A stretch of DNA of 64,000 nt from Pradoshia eiseniae (GTDB taxonomy: Bacteria > Bacillota > Bacilli > Bacillales > Pradoshiaceae). Below, piece after piece: positions 8,083 to 17,940 of the stretch (position 1 is the stretch's first letter; every line of letters starts with the position of its first letter). A program made the translations under genes and the position numbers. Location of the stretch: NCBI RefSeq assembly GCF_002946355.1, contig NZ_PKOZ01000005.1, forward strand, positions 62,001-126,000, in the 5' to 3' direction. A model generated the notes under the pieces. It worked only from the letters and a program-made list of their open reading frames with translations, had not been told where the DNA came from and did not search any database.

Positions 8083-10488
8083 ATGTCTATGCTTCATTGG
8101 AGTATATTGCTGCCTTTCATTGCAGCATTTTGTATTCCGTTTACAGGCAAGATTGCTCGAAAAATACATACAGGCTGGTTTGTGCTGGCAATTCCGGTTG
8201 CCATTTTCATTTACCTTTGCACATTGCTGCCGAAGATCAAGGAGCATGCAACCCTTTTGGAGAGCGTATCCTGGATTCCATCGCTAGATATATCCTTTGA
8301 TGCCTATGTAGATGGATTAGGCTTGCTCTTTGCGATGCTCATAACGGGTATCGGTGCCTTGGTCACTCTTTATTCCATCTTTTATATGAATAAAGAGAAA
8401 GAGAATCTTGTAAATTTTTATGTGTTTTTGCTCCTATTTATGGGTGCAATGCTTGGAGTTGTCCTATCCGATAACCTGATTGTCCTTTATACTTTCTGGG
8501 AGTTCACGAGCCTTTCGTCCTTCTTGCTTATTGGTTATTGGAATAACCGAAAAGCATCGCGATATGGTGCACAGAAGTCCTTATTGATTACCTTCTTAGG
8601 CGGTCTCTCCATGCTCGGAGGATTCATTGCCCTTTATGTGATGGGAGATACCTTCAGCATCCGTGAACTAATATCAATGGCTCCGGAATTAATCCAACAC
8701 CCGCTATTTTATTTCTCCATGGTTCTAGTCCTTCTAGGTGCGTTTACTAAATCTGCCCAATTTCCATTCCATATTTGGTTGCCAGATGCCATGGAAGCGC
8801 CGACACCTGTCAGTGCTTATCTTCACTCTGCCACAATGGTCAAGGCGGGGATTTACTTAGTCGCTCGATTAAGTCCGATTTTCGCCTTATCAGCTGAGTG
8901 GGTTTGGGTCGTGGGACTCGTCGGAATCATTACATTGTTCTGGGGTTCCTTCAATGCTATTCGCCAGCATGATTTGAAGGGCATTCTCGCCTTCTCGACA
9001 ATCAGTCAGCTGGGAATGATTATGTCTATGCTTGGCATGGGGGCGGCAGCTCTTCATTACACTGGAGACAGCTCAAAAGTCTATATGGCCGCAACAGCAG
9101 CAGCGATATTCCATTTGATTAACCATGCGACCTTTAAGGGCTCACTCTTCATGGTGGTCGGGATCATTGACCATGAAACAGGCACACGAGATATTCGCAA
9201 ACTCGGCGGCTTGATGACGTTCATGCCAATTACCTTTACCATCGCAGCGATTGGCTCTTTTTCAATGGCCGGCTTGCCGCCATTCAATGGCTTCTTGAGC
9301 AAGGAAATGTTCTTCAAGAGCACGTTAACGATGGCAAATGCCGATTTCCTATCCCTTGAGACATGGGGCATTCTTTTCCCGGTCATTGCTTGGGTGGCAA
9401 GTGTCTTTACTTTCGTTTACTGCATGATTTTGTTCTTTAAGACCTTTACTGGAAAAGCGAAACTCGAACAATTGCCGAAGAAGCCTCATGAGGCGCCAAT
9501 TGGTATGCTCATCTCACCAATTATCTTAGTTTCCTTGGTTATTATTTGGGGCCTATTCCCGAATATGCTTGCAGAAACAATCATTGAACCGGCAGTGGCT
9601 GCTATTCAGCCAGTTCTTTATGCGGCAGATCCTTACCATGTCCATATATCCATGTGGCATGGCCTTCAGCCTGAATTATGGATGACGATCGGGGTCGTTG
9701 CGCTTGGGTTCATTCTTTACAAGACTTATCCAAACTGGACAGGCATATACAAATGGATGCCAACACGATACACCTTGAATAACGGCTATAATAAGAGCTT
9801 ATCCTGGCTGGACATCGGTTCAAATAAATTAACACGCGGATATATGAACGGTAATATCCGTGACTATTTAATCTATATCTTTGGATTTACCTTTATCATC
9901 TTGCTTTACATGATGTGGAGACTTGATGCATTTACACTTAATACGACGTCAGTTACTCCAATTGGAATCTATGAGGTAATCTTGGCCGTGATTTTAGTCA
10001 CTGCCTCCATCATGATATTATTCGCCAAGTCACGACTGACATCCATCATCCTGCTTGGTACTGTGGGCTATACAGTTTCCTTGCTCTTTGTTTTATTCAG
10101 GGCTCCTGACCTTGCCCTAACGCAATTTGTCATTGAAACGGTATCAACCTCATTGTTCCTGCTCTGCTTCTATCATTTGCCGAAATATAAGCCTAAAGAG
10201 AAGAGAGTGCGATTTAAGGTAACGAATCTGATTATTGCCCTTGGTGTTGGTGTCACAATGACACTCTTGGCATTATCATCACATAGCACAAAATTGTTTA
10301 GTTCAATCTCTGAGTATTATAAACAGGTTACGTATAAAGAGGCAGGCGGAGAAAACATGGTCAACGTCATCCTTGTCGATTTCCGTGGCTTGGATACGAT
10401 GTTTGAGATTACTGTATTGGCGATCGCAGCCATTGGAATTTACACCATGATCAAGCTTCGTCTCGAAAGAAAAGGAGGGGCAGAATGA
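8083..10488 (+). CDS. mrpA: Mrp Na+/H+ antiporter subunit A
   Basis: Large subunit (801 aa) of the multi-subunit cation/proton antiporter, homologous to the NuoL proton-pumping subunit of complex I and carrying an MrpB-like C-terminal extension. Many transmembrane segments are visible. The NuoL-like core includes LPDAMEAPTPVSAYLHSATMVKAGIYL with its conserved Lys and His, and FKGSLFMVVGIIDHETGTRD. The ATG at 8083 is chosen because GGGAGG at 8071-8076 is six bases upstream. It is the first gene of the complete seven-gene operon, which exports Na+ and supports cytoplasmic pH homeostasis. mrpB overlaps its stop by four bases. Confidence 0.96.
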   Translation: MSMLHWSILLPFIAAFCIPFTGKIARKIHTGWFVLAIPVAIFIYLCTLLPKIKEHATLLESVSWIPSLDISFDAYVDGLGLLFAMLITGIGALVTLYSIFYMNKEKENLVNFYVFLLLFMGAMLGVVLSDNLIVLYTFWEFTSLSSFLLIGYWNNRKASRYGAQKSLLITFLGGLSMLGGFIALYVMGDTFSIRELISMAPELIQHPLFYFSMVLVLLGAFTKSAQFPFHIWLPDAMEAPTPVSAYLHSATMVKAGIYLVARLSPIFALSAEWVWVVGLVGIITLFWGSFNAIRQHDLKGILAFSTISQLGMIMSMLGMGAAALHYTGDSSKVYMAATAAAIFHLINHATFKGSLFMVVGIIDHETGTRDIRKLGGLMTFMPITFTIAAIGSFSMAGLPPFNGFLSKEMFFKSTLTMANADFLSLETWGILFPVIAWVASVFTFVYCMILFFKTFTGKAKLEQLPKKPHEAPIGMLISPIILVSLVIIWGLFPNMLAETIIEPAVAAIQPVLYAADPYHVHISMWHGLQPELWMTIGVVALGFILYKTYPNWTGIYKWMPTRYTLNNGYNKSLSWLDIGSNKLTRGYMNGNIRDYLIYIFGFTFIILLYMMWRLDAFTLNTTSVTPIGIYEVILAVILVTASIMILFAKSRLTSIILLGTVGYTVSLLFVLFRAPDLALTQFVIETVSTSLFLLCFYHLPKYKPKEKRVRFKVTNLIIALGVGVTMTLLALSSHSTKLFSSISEYYKQVTYKEAGGENMVNVILVDFRGLDTMFEITVLAIAAIGIYTMIKLRLERKGGAE

Positions 10489-10913
10489 AAACCAAAACAA
10501 ATGATTTAATTCTGCAAACCGTCACAAAGGTAGCGACATTTGTGATTGTCCTATTCTCCATCCATATCTTCTTTGCCGGACACTACACACCAGGCGGAGG
10601 ATTTATCGGGGGATTAATGACATCATCAGCGATAATCTTATTGCTCTTAGCCTTTGATTTAAAAACTGTTAAGGCCATCCTGCCAATCAATTATTTATTG
10701 CTAGTAGCAGTTGGACTAGTATTTTCTGTTGGAACAGGAGTGGGTGCATTATTCTTTGATGCCCCTTTCCTGACACACGCCTTTCAGTATTTCGACCTGC
10801 CGCTATTCGGCCACACTTCCCTTCACACGGCCGTCCTTTTTGATACAGGCGTATACTTGGTCGTAATTGGTGTGACGATGACCATTATCCAGACGATTGG
10901 GGAGAGTGAATAA
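10485..10913 (+). CDS. mrpB: Mrp Na+/H+ antiporter subunit B
   Basis: A 142-residue membrane subunit with about four hydrophobic segments and the conserved [11 protein letters not shown] loop near residue 30. This is the typical MrpB length and signature. It overlaps mrpA by ATGA and shares its last base with mrpC, indicating translational coupling. It is part of the heteromeric antiporter in the cytoplasmic membrane. Confidence 0.95.
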   Translation: MKTKTNDLILQTVTKVATFVIVLFSIHIFFAGHYTPGGGFIGGLMTSSAIILLLLAFDLKTVKAILPINYLLLVAVGLVFSVGTGVGALFFDAPFLTHAFQYFDLPLFGHTSLHTAVLFDTGVYLVVIGVTMTIIQTIGESE

Positions 10914-11254
10914 TGGAAATTTTAATGTCTGTTGTTATCGGTATATTGTTTACCATTGCTACGTATTTAGTGTTATCTAAAAGCTTGCTGCGCATTATCG
11001 TCGGAACTGGGCTTCTAAGCCATGCTGCTCACCTGTTAATCTTAACAATGGGCGGATTAAAGCAAGGGGCTGTCCCGATTTTAAGTGAGAATGCAAAATC
11101 ATATGTGGACCCGCTCCCGCAGGCTTTAATTCTGACGGCCATTGTTATCAGCTTCGGGGTAACATCTTTCTTCCTTGTACTTGCTTATCGTTCGTACCAG
11201 GAGCTTGGAACAGATAATATGGATCAGTTGAGAGGAAATAAGTCCTATGAATAA
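10913..11254 (+). CDS. mrpC: Mrp Na+/H+ antiporter subunit C (NuoK-like)
   Basis: A 113-residue, three-helix membrane subunit homologous to NuoK of complex I. The segment [13 protein letters not shown] and the following [14 protein letters not shown] stretch, which includes the conserved DPLPQALVLTAIVI-type motif, identify it. It starts one base inside the mrpB stop and overlaps mrpD by eight bases. Confidence 0.95.
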   Translation: MEILMSVVIGILFTIATYLVLSKSLLRIIVGTGLLSHAAHLLILTMGGLKQGAVPILSENAKSYVDPLPQALILTAIVISFGVTSFFLVLAYRSYQELGTDNMDQLRGNKSYE

Positions 11255-12737
11255 TTTTGTCATCTTACCAATATTGATTCCCTTGCTGACAGGTATCTTC
11301 TTGATTTTCCTAGCACGCAAGGTCAATGCGCAAAGGGTCGTTTCTCTCATATCGGCTATCATTTCAATCGTGATTGCCTTCTCCCTTGTCATTGAAGTAA
11401 AAACAGATGGAATACAAGTATTGCAAGCAAGTAACTGGGCTGCTCCATTCGGCATCAGCATTGTGGCTGATATGCTGTCTGCCTTGCTCGTGCTCGTCAC
11501 ATCCATCATTGTCTTTACCGTCTTGATTTATTCGTTCAAACACATTGATGCAGACCGGGAAAAGTTTTTCTACTACTCGCTCGTTCAGTTCCTCATTGTA
11601 GGGGTGAATGGAGCTTTCTTAACGGGAGATATCTTCAACTTATTCGTCTTTTTTGAAGTCATGCTGATGTCTTCTTATGTTCTTCTCGTCATTGGGGGAA
11701 CGAAGATTCAATTGAGGGAAACAATTAAATATTTGCTTGTAAACGTCATTGCATCTGCGCTGTTTGTTGTCGCGGTCGCCTTATTATATTCCGTCGTCGG
11801 CACACTTAACATCGCGGATATATCACAAAGAATTGCTGAGATTGAACAGCCGGGCATCATCACGGTCATCGCCATCCTGTTCTTGATTGTATTCGGCTTA
11901 AAAGGGGCCATCTTCCCGCTTTATGTATGGATGCCTGGCTCCTACTATGCACCGCCAATTCCGATACTCGCCTTATTCGGTGCATTATTGACGAAGGTAG
12001 GGATATACTCTATCCTTCGCACGTTTACGACTCTTTTCTACCATCAGCCTGAATATACTCATTCCATCATGATGTACTTGGCCATCTTGACGATTATCTT
12101 TGGCTGCATCGGTGTCATGGCATATATGGATGTAAAGAAAATCATTATCTATAATATCGTGGTTGCGATTGGTGTTATTCTTTTTGGCATATCTGTCATG
12201 AACACGGAGGCAATCGCCGGTTCAGTGATGTATACCCTTCATGATATGCTGATTAAATCAGCCCTCTTCCTTCTAATTGGGATCATGATTGCCAAAACCG
12301 GCACCAGCAATATCAAGCGCATGGGCGGTCTTATACATCAAAGTCCATTGCTTGGCTGGCTGTTCTTCATCGCCGCCATCTCTTTAGCAGGTGTTCCGCC
12401 CTTCAGCGGATTTGCTGGAAAACTGATGATCATTCAGGGAGCCTTCGAGGGAGGTCATTATGCAGGAGGACTTATCGTTCTCTTTTCAAGCTTAATTGTT
12501 CTGTACTCTGTAATGAGAATCTTCATATTTGCCTTTTGGGGAGAGAAAAAAGAGTACAATCTCGCCACTGAACAGAAAAAAGACAACCGCTTCCTCATGT
12601 TGCCAATCGGGATTCTGATTGCTGTCTCCATTGCGTACGGCATTGGTACTGAAGCTGTCTACACATATGTCTCAGATGCTGTTCAGGTGTTAATGAACCC
12701 TTCAGACTATATCCAAGCTGTGCTTAAGGAGGGATGA
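11247..12737 (+). CDS. mrpD: Mrp Na+/H+ antiporter subunit D (NuoM/N-like)
   Basis: A 496-residue multi-spanning subunit homologous to NuoM/NuoN. Conserved parts are the early Glu in [16 protein letters not shown], the Lys in [21 protein letters not shown] and the [11 protein letters not shown] loop. It is a proton-translocating part of the Mrp complex. The ATG overlaps the end of mrpC and is preceded by GAGAGGA. Length and residues are typical. Confidence 0.95.
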   Translation: MNNFVILPILIPLLTGIFLIFLARKVNAQRVVSLISAIISIVIAFSLVIEVKTDGIQVLQASNWAAPFGISIVADMLSALLVLVTSIIVFTVLIYSFKHIDADREKFFYYSLVQFLIVGVNGAFLTGDIFNLFVFFEVMLMSSYVLLVIGGTKIQLRETIKYLLVNVIASALFVVAVALLYSVVGTLNIADISQRIAEIEQPGIITVIAILFLIVFGLKGAIFPLYVWMPGSYYAPPIPILALFGALLTKVGIYSILRTFTTLFYHQPEYTHSIMMYLAILTIIFGCIGVMAYMDVKKIIIYNIVVAIGVILFGISVMNTEAIAGSVMYTLHDMLIKSALFLLIGIMIAKTGTSNIKRMGGLIHQSPLLGWLFFIAAISLAGVPPFSGFAGKLMIIQGAFEGGHYAGGLIVLFSSLIVLYSVMRIFIFAFWGEKKEYNLATEQKKDNRFLMLPIGILIAVSIAYGIGTEAVYTYVSDAVQVLMNPSDYIQAVLKEG

Positions 12738-12741
12738 CGAC

Positions 12742-13218
12742 ATGTCCTATCAAATTATATTAAACATGATTTTGGCTCTAACCTGGATGTTCCTCACCAC
12801 GTCTGCGACGGGTTCATCTTTTGTAATCGGCTATTTGCTTGGTGCGATTATCCTTTATCTGTTCAGGAGATTCTTTGATACTCCCTTTTACTTACGTAAG
12901 GTTGTCTCCGTTGTAAAACTGCTATTGATTTTTATCAGGGAGTTACTTATCGCGAACCTCGATGTCTTTAAGGCAATCCTTCGTCCAAAGCTTGAATTGA
13001 AGCCTGGAATCTTTAGCTATGAAACAACCTTAAAGAAAGATTGGCAAATAACCCTTCTTGCTAACATGATTACGTTAACGCCAGGAACACTAGTAATGGA
13101 GATTTCACCTGATAATCAGACCTTGTATATCCATGCGCTTAATATAGGTGAAATCGATGAAATGACAGCAGGAATCCGCGATTCCTTTGAACGAGTTATC
13201 AAGGAGGTGAGTGAATAA
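12742..13218 (+). CDS. mrpE: Mrp Na+/H+ antiporter subunit E
   Basis: A 158-residue subunit with two or three membrane segments near the N-terminus followed by a soluble domain containing TLLANMITLTPGTLVME, the typical MrpE signature. It starts five bases after the mrpD stop behind AAGGAGG and shares its final base with the mrpF start. It is specific to Mrp systems and has no complex I homologue. Confidence 0.94.
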   Translation: MSYQIILNMILALTWMFLTTSATGSSFVIGYLLGAIILYLFRRFFDTPFYLRKVVSVVKLLLIFIRELLIANLDVFKAILRPKLELKPGIFSYETTLKKDWQITLLANMITLTPGTLVMEISPDNQTLYIHALNIGEIDEMTAGIRDSFERVIKEVSE

Positions 13219-13502
13219 TGCTAAATTTCATGCTGCAATTAGCATTATTGTGCATTACCATCTCCATGGGTATTCTCGTCTATAGGGTCATTAAAGGACC
13301 GAGCATCCCGGATCGGGTTGTCGCGCTTGATGCCATCGGGACAAACTTAATTTGCATGATTGCCGTCTTGTCGATTTTGCTGGATACATCCATGTTCCTC
13401 GAGGTTATTTTGCTGATTGGTATTCTCTCTTTCACTGGAACGGTCGCTTTTTCTAAATTCCTGGAGAAAGGAGAAATCATCGAAAATGAACGAGATCTAT
13501 AG
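13218..13502 (+). CDS. mrpF: Mrp Na+/H+ antiporter subunit F
   Basis: A 94-residue three-helix subunit with the MrpF signature KGPSIPDRVVALDAIG followed by a second helix. AAGGAGGTGAGTG supplies a strong ribosome binding site inside the end of mrpE. Its last 17 bases overlap mrpG. Confidence 0.94.
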   Translation: MLNFMLQLALLCITISMGILVYRVIKGPSIPDRVVALDAIGTNLICMIAVLSILLDTSMFLEVILLIGILSFTGTVAFSKFLEKGEIIENERDL

Positions 13503-13845
13503 TTATATCTTTATTGCTATCGTTGTTATCGGTTCATTGCTCACTGTCGTATCCGCACTTGGTATTTTACGATTCCCTGATGTATATACAAGAAGCCACG
13601 CTGCTTCTAAGACATCTACCTTAGCTGTTACCTTTGTCTTAATTGGCACATTCCTGTATTTCTGGATCGTAAAAGGACATTTCAATTCCCGGATTCTCTT
13701 GGCTGTCATCTTTATTTTTATGACCGCACCTGTGGCCGGACATTTAATCAGCCGGGCAGCTTACAATACAGGCGCTAAGCTGTCAAAAATGACTGTGCGG
13801 GATGATTTGAGTAAGACCAGACAAGTATCTGAAGATAACAAATAA
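13486..13845 (+). CDS. mrpG: Mrp Na+/H+ antiporter subunit G
   Basis: A 119-residue three-helix subunit with LGILRFPDVYTRSHAASK, the hallmark of MrpG/PhaG. The ATG at 13486 fits AAAGGAG upstream; an open frame extends further upstream but has no suitable start. It is the last gene of the operon and is followed by a strong terminator. Confidence 0.94.
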   Translation: MNEIYSYIFIAIVVIGSLLTVVSALGILRFPDVYTRSHAASKTSTLAVTFVLIGTFLYFWIVKGHFNSRILLAVIFIFMTAPVAGHLISRAAYNTGAKLSKMTVRDDLSKTRQVSEDNK

Positions 13846-13873
13846 AAGAACCGATGTAATGCCCGGTTCAAGG

Positions 13874-13902
13874 CTGCAGACCAATTGGTCTGCAGTTTTT
13901 TT
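13874..13902 (+). terminator. Terminator of the mrp operon
   Basis: Nine-base perfect arms (13874-13882, 13887-13895) with an AATT loop are followed by seven T residues. Confidence 0.9.
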
Positions 13903-13977
13903 GCCATTTATCAACAGCCTGCTATTCAGATTGTATGCAAAAAATCACCCCTGATAAGAGGAGTGACTTCTGGTCAT

Positions 13978-14367
13978 TCATTTCTTCACCTGAATCACTG
14001 CAAGTGTGCAGCGGCTGATACAGATTAATTCATTCTCTTCGTCTGTAATCCGAATCTCCCAAATTTGCGTTTTCTTTCCCCGATGGAGAACCGTTCCTGT
14101 TGCTGTTACAATCCCTTCCCGCTTACCCTTAATATGATTGGCATTTATTTCAAGACCAACAACGGCCTCATTATCGGAGTCGACCAATAAAAAGCCTCCC
14201 ATGCTTGCGACCGTTTCGGCTAAAGCGACAGAAGCGCCTCCATGAAGCAAGCCCATCGGCTGGTGGGTACGATGGTCAACAGGCATTGTAGCGACTATCC
14301 TTCCCTCTTCAGCCTCTAAAATATCAATCCCGAGTGTTCCCATTAATGTGTCTTTATAATCCTTCAT
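13978..14367 (-). CDS. yuxO: Hotdog-fold acyl-CoA thioesterase (YuxO/PaaI type)
   Basis: A 129-residue thioesterase-superfamily protein. The catalytic loop HQPMGLLHGGASVALAE carries the usual HGG followed by Glu. The family hydrolyses acyl-CoA thioesters, and members of this clade include 1,4-dihydroxy-2-naphthoyl-CoA hydrolases of menaquinone synthesis; which substrate applies here is not visible. The yuxO gene also neighbours mrp in B. subtilis, supporting the name. It is monocistronic on the minus strand. Confidence 0.8.
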   Translation of the reverse strand: MKDYKDTLMGTLGIDILEAEEGRIVATMPVDHRTHQPMGLLHGGASVALAETVASMGGFLLVDSDNEAVVGLEINANHIKGKREGIVTATGTVLHRGKKTQIWEIRITDEENELICISRCTLAVIQVKK

Positions 14368-14445
14368 GCAATCATACCCTTCTTTCTATAATCTTTACTA
14401 TCCTACTATTTCTTCATACTCTCAATATGTTCCTGCAAATTGTAT

Positions 14446-14472
14446 GTAAAAACCAGCAGTCATCCTGCTGGT
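14446..14472 (-). terminator. Terminator of the GRPW-repeat gene
   Basis: Eight-base arms ACCAGCAG and CTGCTGGT enclose a short loop and are followed on the minus strand by a T-run. Confidence 0.75.
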
Positions 14473-14483
14473 CATTTGTTATT

Positions 14484-14699
14484 TTACCAGAAGAAGCCTC
14501 CGGCATATGGTCCGTATAGAAGTGGGGCTGCCAATGCTCCACCTATTAATCCTCCTGCCAATCCTGCACCAAATCCTCCATAGCCTCCGTAAAACGGTCC
14601 ACCCCATGGCCGGCCAATAAATGGTCTGCCCCAGGGTCTGCCCCACGGTCTTCCCCATGGTCTTCCCCATTGTCTGCTCATCATCATTTCTGGATTCAT
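14484..14699 (-). CDS. Small Gly/Arg/Pro/Trp-repeat protein
   Basis: A 71-residue protein I do not recognise by name. After MNPEMMMSRQ come four tandem GRPW-type tetrapeptides (residues about 12-27), then a Gly/Tyr/Phe-rich part and a glycine-rich hydrophobic stretch (GAGLAGGLIGGALAAPLL), ending GPYAGGFFW. The composition resembles small spore-coat or surface-associated proteins, but that is inference. AGGAGG lies nine bases before the ATG, and a terminator follows, so it is very likely expressed as its own unit. The tetrapeptide repeats are encoded by near-identical 12-base units. Confidence 0.72.
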   Translation of the reverse strand: MNPEMMMSRQWGRPWGRPWGRPWGRPFIGRPWGGPFYGGYGGFGAGLAGGLIGGALAAPLLYGPYAGGFFW

Positions 14700-14802
14700 C
14701 TTTAGAATACCTCCTGTATGTTTAATGCCTACACTATTATGTATGCATCAACCCATGAGCATGTAAGGGCGAATAACTATCCTTCAAGGCAAGTTTTCAA
14801 GA

Positions 14803-14839
14803 TAAAAGAAGAAGCGCTCTCCAAGAGTGCGCTTCTTCT
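14803..14839 (-). terminator. Terminator of pepA
   Basis: A long arm pair (14807-14821 with 14825-14839, one mismatch) lies downstream of the pepA stop, with a modest T-rich end on the minus strand. Confidence 0.8.
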
Positions 14840-14857
14840 TCCGGTCTATCCTTATAA

Positions 14858-16366
14858 TTAGTCTGTTTCCTCAAGACCAAAGCGTTCCACAAGAGTAGCA
14901 AGTGTTCTTGCCATTACCCCTGTAGCACCTGCTGGACCGAGTTCAAAAGCACTTCGTCTTGTTGCCGTTCCAGCGATATCAAGATGCACCCATGGCGTAT
15001 CTTCTGCAAATTCTCCCACGAATGCCCCTCCCATGATGGCATGTCCCTCTGAACCTGGCGAATTATTCAAGTCAGCAATTTTGCTGCCTCGAACACGGGC
15101 TTTATCCTTCTCAGTAATCGGGAGTCTCCACATCGGTTCCCCGGCTTCTTCTGATGCAAGAAGCACTTCCTCAAACCAGCTTTCATCATTTGTCATTGCC
15201 CCGGTCATTTCCACGCCAAGAGCCGTGATGACACCGCCTGTTAAGGTAGCCACATCCACTAGATAGTTTGCGCCATGATGCTTGGCATAGGTTATGGCGT
15301 CAGCCAAAACAAGCCTGCCTTCCGCATCCGTGTTCAGCACTTCAATCGTCTTGCCGCTCATGGAGACAATCACATCATCCGGCTTAAAGGCATTACCTGA
15401 GATCATATTATCTGTAGACGGAATGACTGCCACCACATTTTGTTCAGGCTTCAATTCGCCGATGATTTCCATTGCGCCAAGCACAGCCGCTGCCCCGCCC
15501 ATATCTGTCTTCATGCCGACAATGCCTGCCTTCGTCTTAATAGAGTAGCCCCCTGTATCAAAGGTGATTCCTTTTCCGACAAGGCCAATTACATCTGTCC
15601 ATTTCTCTTTACCTTGGTATTTAAGGACAATCATTTTAGGCGGTTCAGTCGACCCTTGGTTGACCGCGAGTAAGGCTCCCATTCCGAGTTCTTCCATCTC
15701 GCTTTTCTCCAGAATCTCACATTCAAATTGATATTTCTCGGCAAGCCCTTGAGCGTAGTTAGCCATATCTGTAGCAGTGAGCATATTGCCTGGCAAATTC
15801 ACCAGATTACGCGCAGAGTTTGTCCCCTTTCCATATGTATGGCCGACAAACAGCGCGGATTCAATCGACGCTCGGTCGTTCTCAGTATAGACCGTAATTT
15901 CTTCGATTTGACGTGGCTGCTCATTCTTTCTTTTCTTATAGCCTTCGAATTGATAGGTCGACAGTGAATACGCTTCACTCAGGGCAAAGGCTGCTTCCTC
16001 AGGGGTAATCGTCTCTGTCAAAAAGGATTCTAAATCAATGGCTATATGGGTCCAGCCCCTATTCTCCATGTCCTGGAAAAGTGCGCCAAAGGCTTCCTTA
16101 AGGCTATCAAATGACAGCTCCTTCTGTCTGCCCAAACCAACAAATACAAGACGTTCTGGTTTCAATAGTCCCAATGTGTGTAAATGAGAAATTTGCTTCT
16201 TCTTCGCAGATACATCACCCGACTTAGCTAATTCTTGCAGCTTCCCATTCAAGAGTTTATCTCCCTCGGATAAGTTTGCTGATAATGTAACAGGTTGCCC
16301 GAACACACCTGTAGCGAGCACGGGAATAGACAATACGGATGGATTTTCATTCTTGACGATAAACAT
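14858..16366 (-). CDS. pepA: Leucyl aminopeptidase (M17 family)
   Basis: Cytosolic two-metal aminopeptidase of 502 residues. The C-terminal catalytic domain holds the Lys motif [11 protein letters not shown], the Asp motif [11 protein letters not shown] and the signature NTDAEGRL. These ligands are all intact. The ATG at 16366 is preferred because GGAGG (16374-16378) is seven bases upstream; the ATG at 16372 would be only one base away. It matches YuiE of B. subtilis, which occupies the same place beside yuiC and yuiB. Confidence 0.95.
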   Translation of the reverse strand: MFIVKNENPSVLSIPVLATGVFGQPVTLSANLSEGDKLLNGKLQELAKSGDVSAKKKQISHLHTLGLLKPERLVFVGLGRQKELSFDSLKEAFGALFQDMENRGWTHIAIDLESFLTETITPEEAAFALSEAYSLSTYQFEGYKKRKNEQPRQIEEITVYTENDRASIESALFVGHTYGKGTNSARNLVNLPGNMLTATDMANYAQGLAEKYQFECEILEKSEMEELGMGALLAVNQGSTEPPKMIVLKYQGKEKWTDVIGLVGKGITFDTGGYSIKTKAGIVGMKTDMGGAAAVLGAMEIIGELKPEQNVVAVIPSTDNMISGNAFKPDDVIVSMSGKTIEVLNTDAEGRLVLADAITYAKHHGANYLVDVATLTGGVITALGVEMTGAMTNDESWFEEVLLASEEAGEPMWRLPITEKDKARVRGSKIADLNNSPGSEGHAIMGGAFVGEFAEDTPWVHLDIAGTATRRSAFELGPAGATGVMARTLATLVERFGLEETD

Positions 16367-16441
16367 TTTCATTCCTCCTCTTCCCTTATTATAAAATAAG
16401 GTTCGAAAAATTGTTGCAATTATAGCTGCATGTATTCCCAA

Positions 16442-16485
16442 TAAAAATAAGCAAGATGGACCTTCAAATAAAGAAGGTCCACTTG
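16442..16485 (-). terminator. Terminator of yuiC
   Basis: Arms TGGACCTTC and GAAGGTCCA, extended by a CAAG/CTTG pair, are followed on the minus strand by a T-rich tract. It lies between yuiC and pepA. Confidence 0.75.
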
Positions 16486-16499
16486 CATACACAACGAGA

Positions 16500-17123
16500 T
16501 TATCTTTTCTTGTTCATTTGGTTTCTAAATACCTGGAGACTTTCGGTGTCATTCAAGGAGGTCAATTCCTCTTCCGTCAGGTCGCCCTTTCCTAAGCTAA
16601 TGACGTAAACCTCCAGCTTCTTCTTGCCCCATTCCTGATAGACATCCTGAACCGTGTCATAGTAAAGATCAATCTTATTCCCTTTAATAGCTGAACCGGT
16701 ATCCGCTACGACCCCATACCCATAATGCGGGATAAAGAGTATGGTTCCAATTGGAAATACAGTCGTATCAGCGGCAATTGTCGAGTATAAATCACGTTTT
16801 ACTTTTACGCCTGAATAGGTAATTCCGTAACCGGGATGACCAGGCTTTTTGCCTGTTGATTCATAACCCGCTGTATAGCCAGTCGCTATTACTTCATACG
16901 CAGGGTACTGACTCCAATCCTTTGATTCTTCTAGACTCGATGCAGCAGCCGCTGTTTGTTCGAGATGAAACGGCTCCATATAGCCGAACAGCTTATTTAG
17001 AAAGGTCTGGTTCATGTAATCACGAATTCCTAGCCCCGTGAAATGAGACCAAGTTACCGTCAAAGCGCCGATGAACAAAAGGCATATCCCAGCTTTCTTG
17101 CATAGGGATAGTAATACTTTCAT
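16500..17123 (-). CDS. yuiC: YuiC-type 3D-domain cell-wall enzyme
   Basis: A 207-residue exported protein with an N-terminal hydrophobic anchor ([20 protein letters not shown]) and a C-terminal 3D domain. The 3D motif aspartates are visible in [26 protein letters not shown] and in [20 protein letters not shown]. The fold is that of Sps/MltA-like lytic transglycosylases, so it probably cleaves peptidoglycan glycan strands. The ATG at 17123 fits AGGAG upstream. The yuiB-yuiC-pepA order matches B. subtilis. Confidence 0.86.
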   Translation of the reverse strand: MKVLLSLCKKAGICLLFIGALTVTWSHFTGLGIRDYMNQTFLNKLFGYMEPFHLEQTAAAASSLEESKDWSQYPAYEVIATGYTAGYESTGKKPGHPGYGITYSGVKVKRDLYSTIAADTTVFPIGTILFIPHYGYGVVADTGSAIKGNKIDLYYDTVQDVYQEWGKKKLEVYVISLGKGDLTEEELTSLNDTESLQVFRNQMNKKR

Positions 17124-17215
17124 ATTCGATACACTCCTCTCACACAAACCAGTCTTCCCCAGTTACTCATTTCTATTCTCATCCGCACGTTCTCCGTTAA
17201 TAAGCAATGATTGGC

Positions 17216-17253
17216 AAAAAAAAAGCTTTTAATGCGCCTACGCATTAAAAGCT
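17216..17253 (-). terminator. Terminator of yuiB
   Basis: Thirteen-base complementary arms (17224-17236, 17241-17253) are followed by a run of nine T on the minus strand. One of the strongest terminators in the window. Confidence 0.9.
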
Positions 17254-17256
17254 CGA

Positions 17257-17580
17257 TTAGAACATTCTATATCCCATCACTCTCAAAACTCGAATGGCGA
17301 CGCCTGAGACAATCGATCCGGCAAAACCGCTAAGCAAAATAGCAGCATCTGCCATAGCCAGGCTCTGTACCCTCTCCCACAGAAAGCTCATGCTTGACGA
17401 AAAGTTCAGAAAATACTCGCTCAATTTAAGATTACCGGTAATATATAAAGCAATGATTGGATAAATCACAGCCATAATCCACGTTTTTCTGAAAAGCATA
17501 TTAAGGATAAACCCTAAGCCGAAAAACAAAATAAAAAACAACACAATTGAAATCACCATTAACGGAATTGACATCCCCAT
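17257..17580 (-). CDS. yuiB: YuiB-like membrane protein
   Basis: A 107-residue protein with three predicted membrane helices (about residues 7-30, 36-52 and 75-100). Length and position between yuiA and yuiC match YuiB of B. subtilis, a membrane protein of unknown function. No catalytic motif is visible. The ATG at 17580 follows a GAGGGGA-type ribosome binding site. Confidence 0.78.
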   Translation of the reverse strand: MGMSIPLMVISIVLFFILFFGLGFILNMLFRKTWIMAVIYPIIALYITGNLKLSEYFLNFSSSMSFLWERVQSLAMADAAILLSGFAGSIVSGVAIRVLRVMGYRMF

Positions 17581-17676
17581 TCATTCCCCTCTTTTGTCTC
17601 TTACATGAGTAAGTGTATAAGATGGAATAATTTTCGTCAATTGGGTCAACTCACCTAAATGGTCATCCATATACCT

Positions 17677-17799
17677 TTATTTCTGTTCAGACTGCTTCCC
17701 GCTTCCGCTGCAGCAGGAGCATGTTTCCGATCCTCCGAGCAAAAGCTGAAAATAACCAGCACCTGCACAATACGAGCATGGATAATTGTTTTTCTTCAT
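17677..17799 (-). CDS. yuiA: YuiA, 40-residue DnaJ-type zinc-finger mini-protein
   Basis: A 40-residue protein with two CxxCxGxG-type motifs, CSYCAGAG (residues 8-15) and CSCCSGSG (27-34), as in half of a DnaJ zinc centre. Between them is GYFQLLLGGSET. The ATG at 17799 lies about eight bases after a G-rich GGGGGG ribosome binding site. It precedes yuiB on the same strand, as in B. subtilis. It probably binds one zinc; the function is unknown. Confidence 0.82.
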   Translation of the reverse strand: MKKNNYPCSYCAGAGYFQLLLGGSETCSCCSGSGKQSEQK

Positions 17800-17940
17800 C
17801 TTTCATACCCCCCACAAAAGATTATAGAATATTCTGATAATATAACAGAGAGAGGAATTTGAAAAGGACTCCAAATCCTCAATTAACCCCATGTAAACGC
17901 ATACAACCTTCTTTTCCAACTAAATGCTTTGATTCTCTTA

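Noticed and set aside
11126-11509. Open frames antisense to mrpC and mrpD
   Set aside because: They lie wholly opposite clear membrane-protein genes, have no ribosome binding site, and encode biased nonsense.
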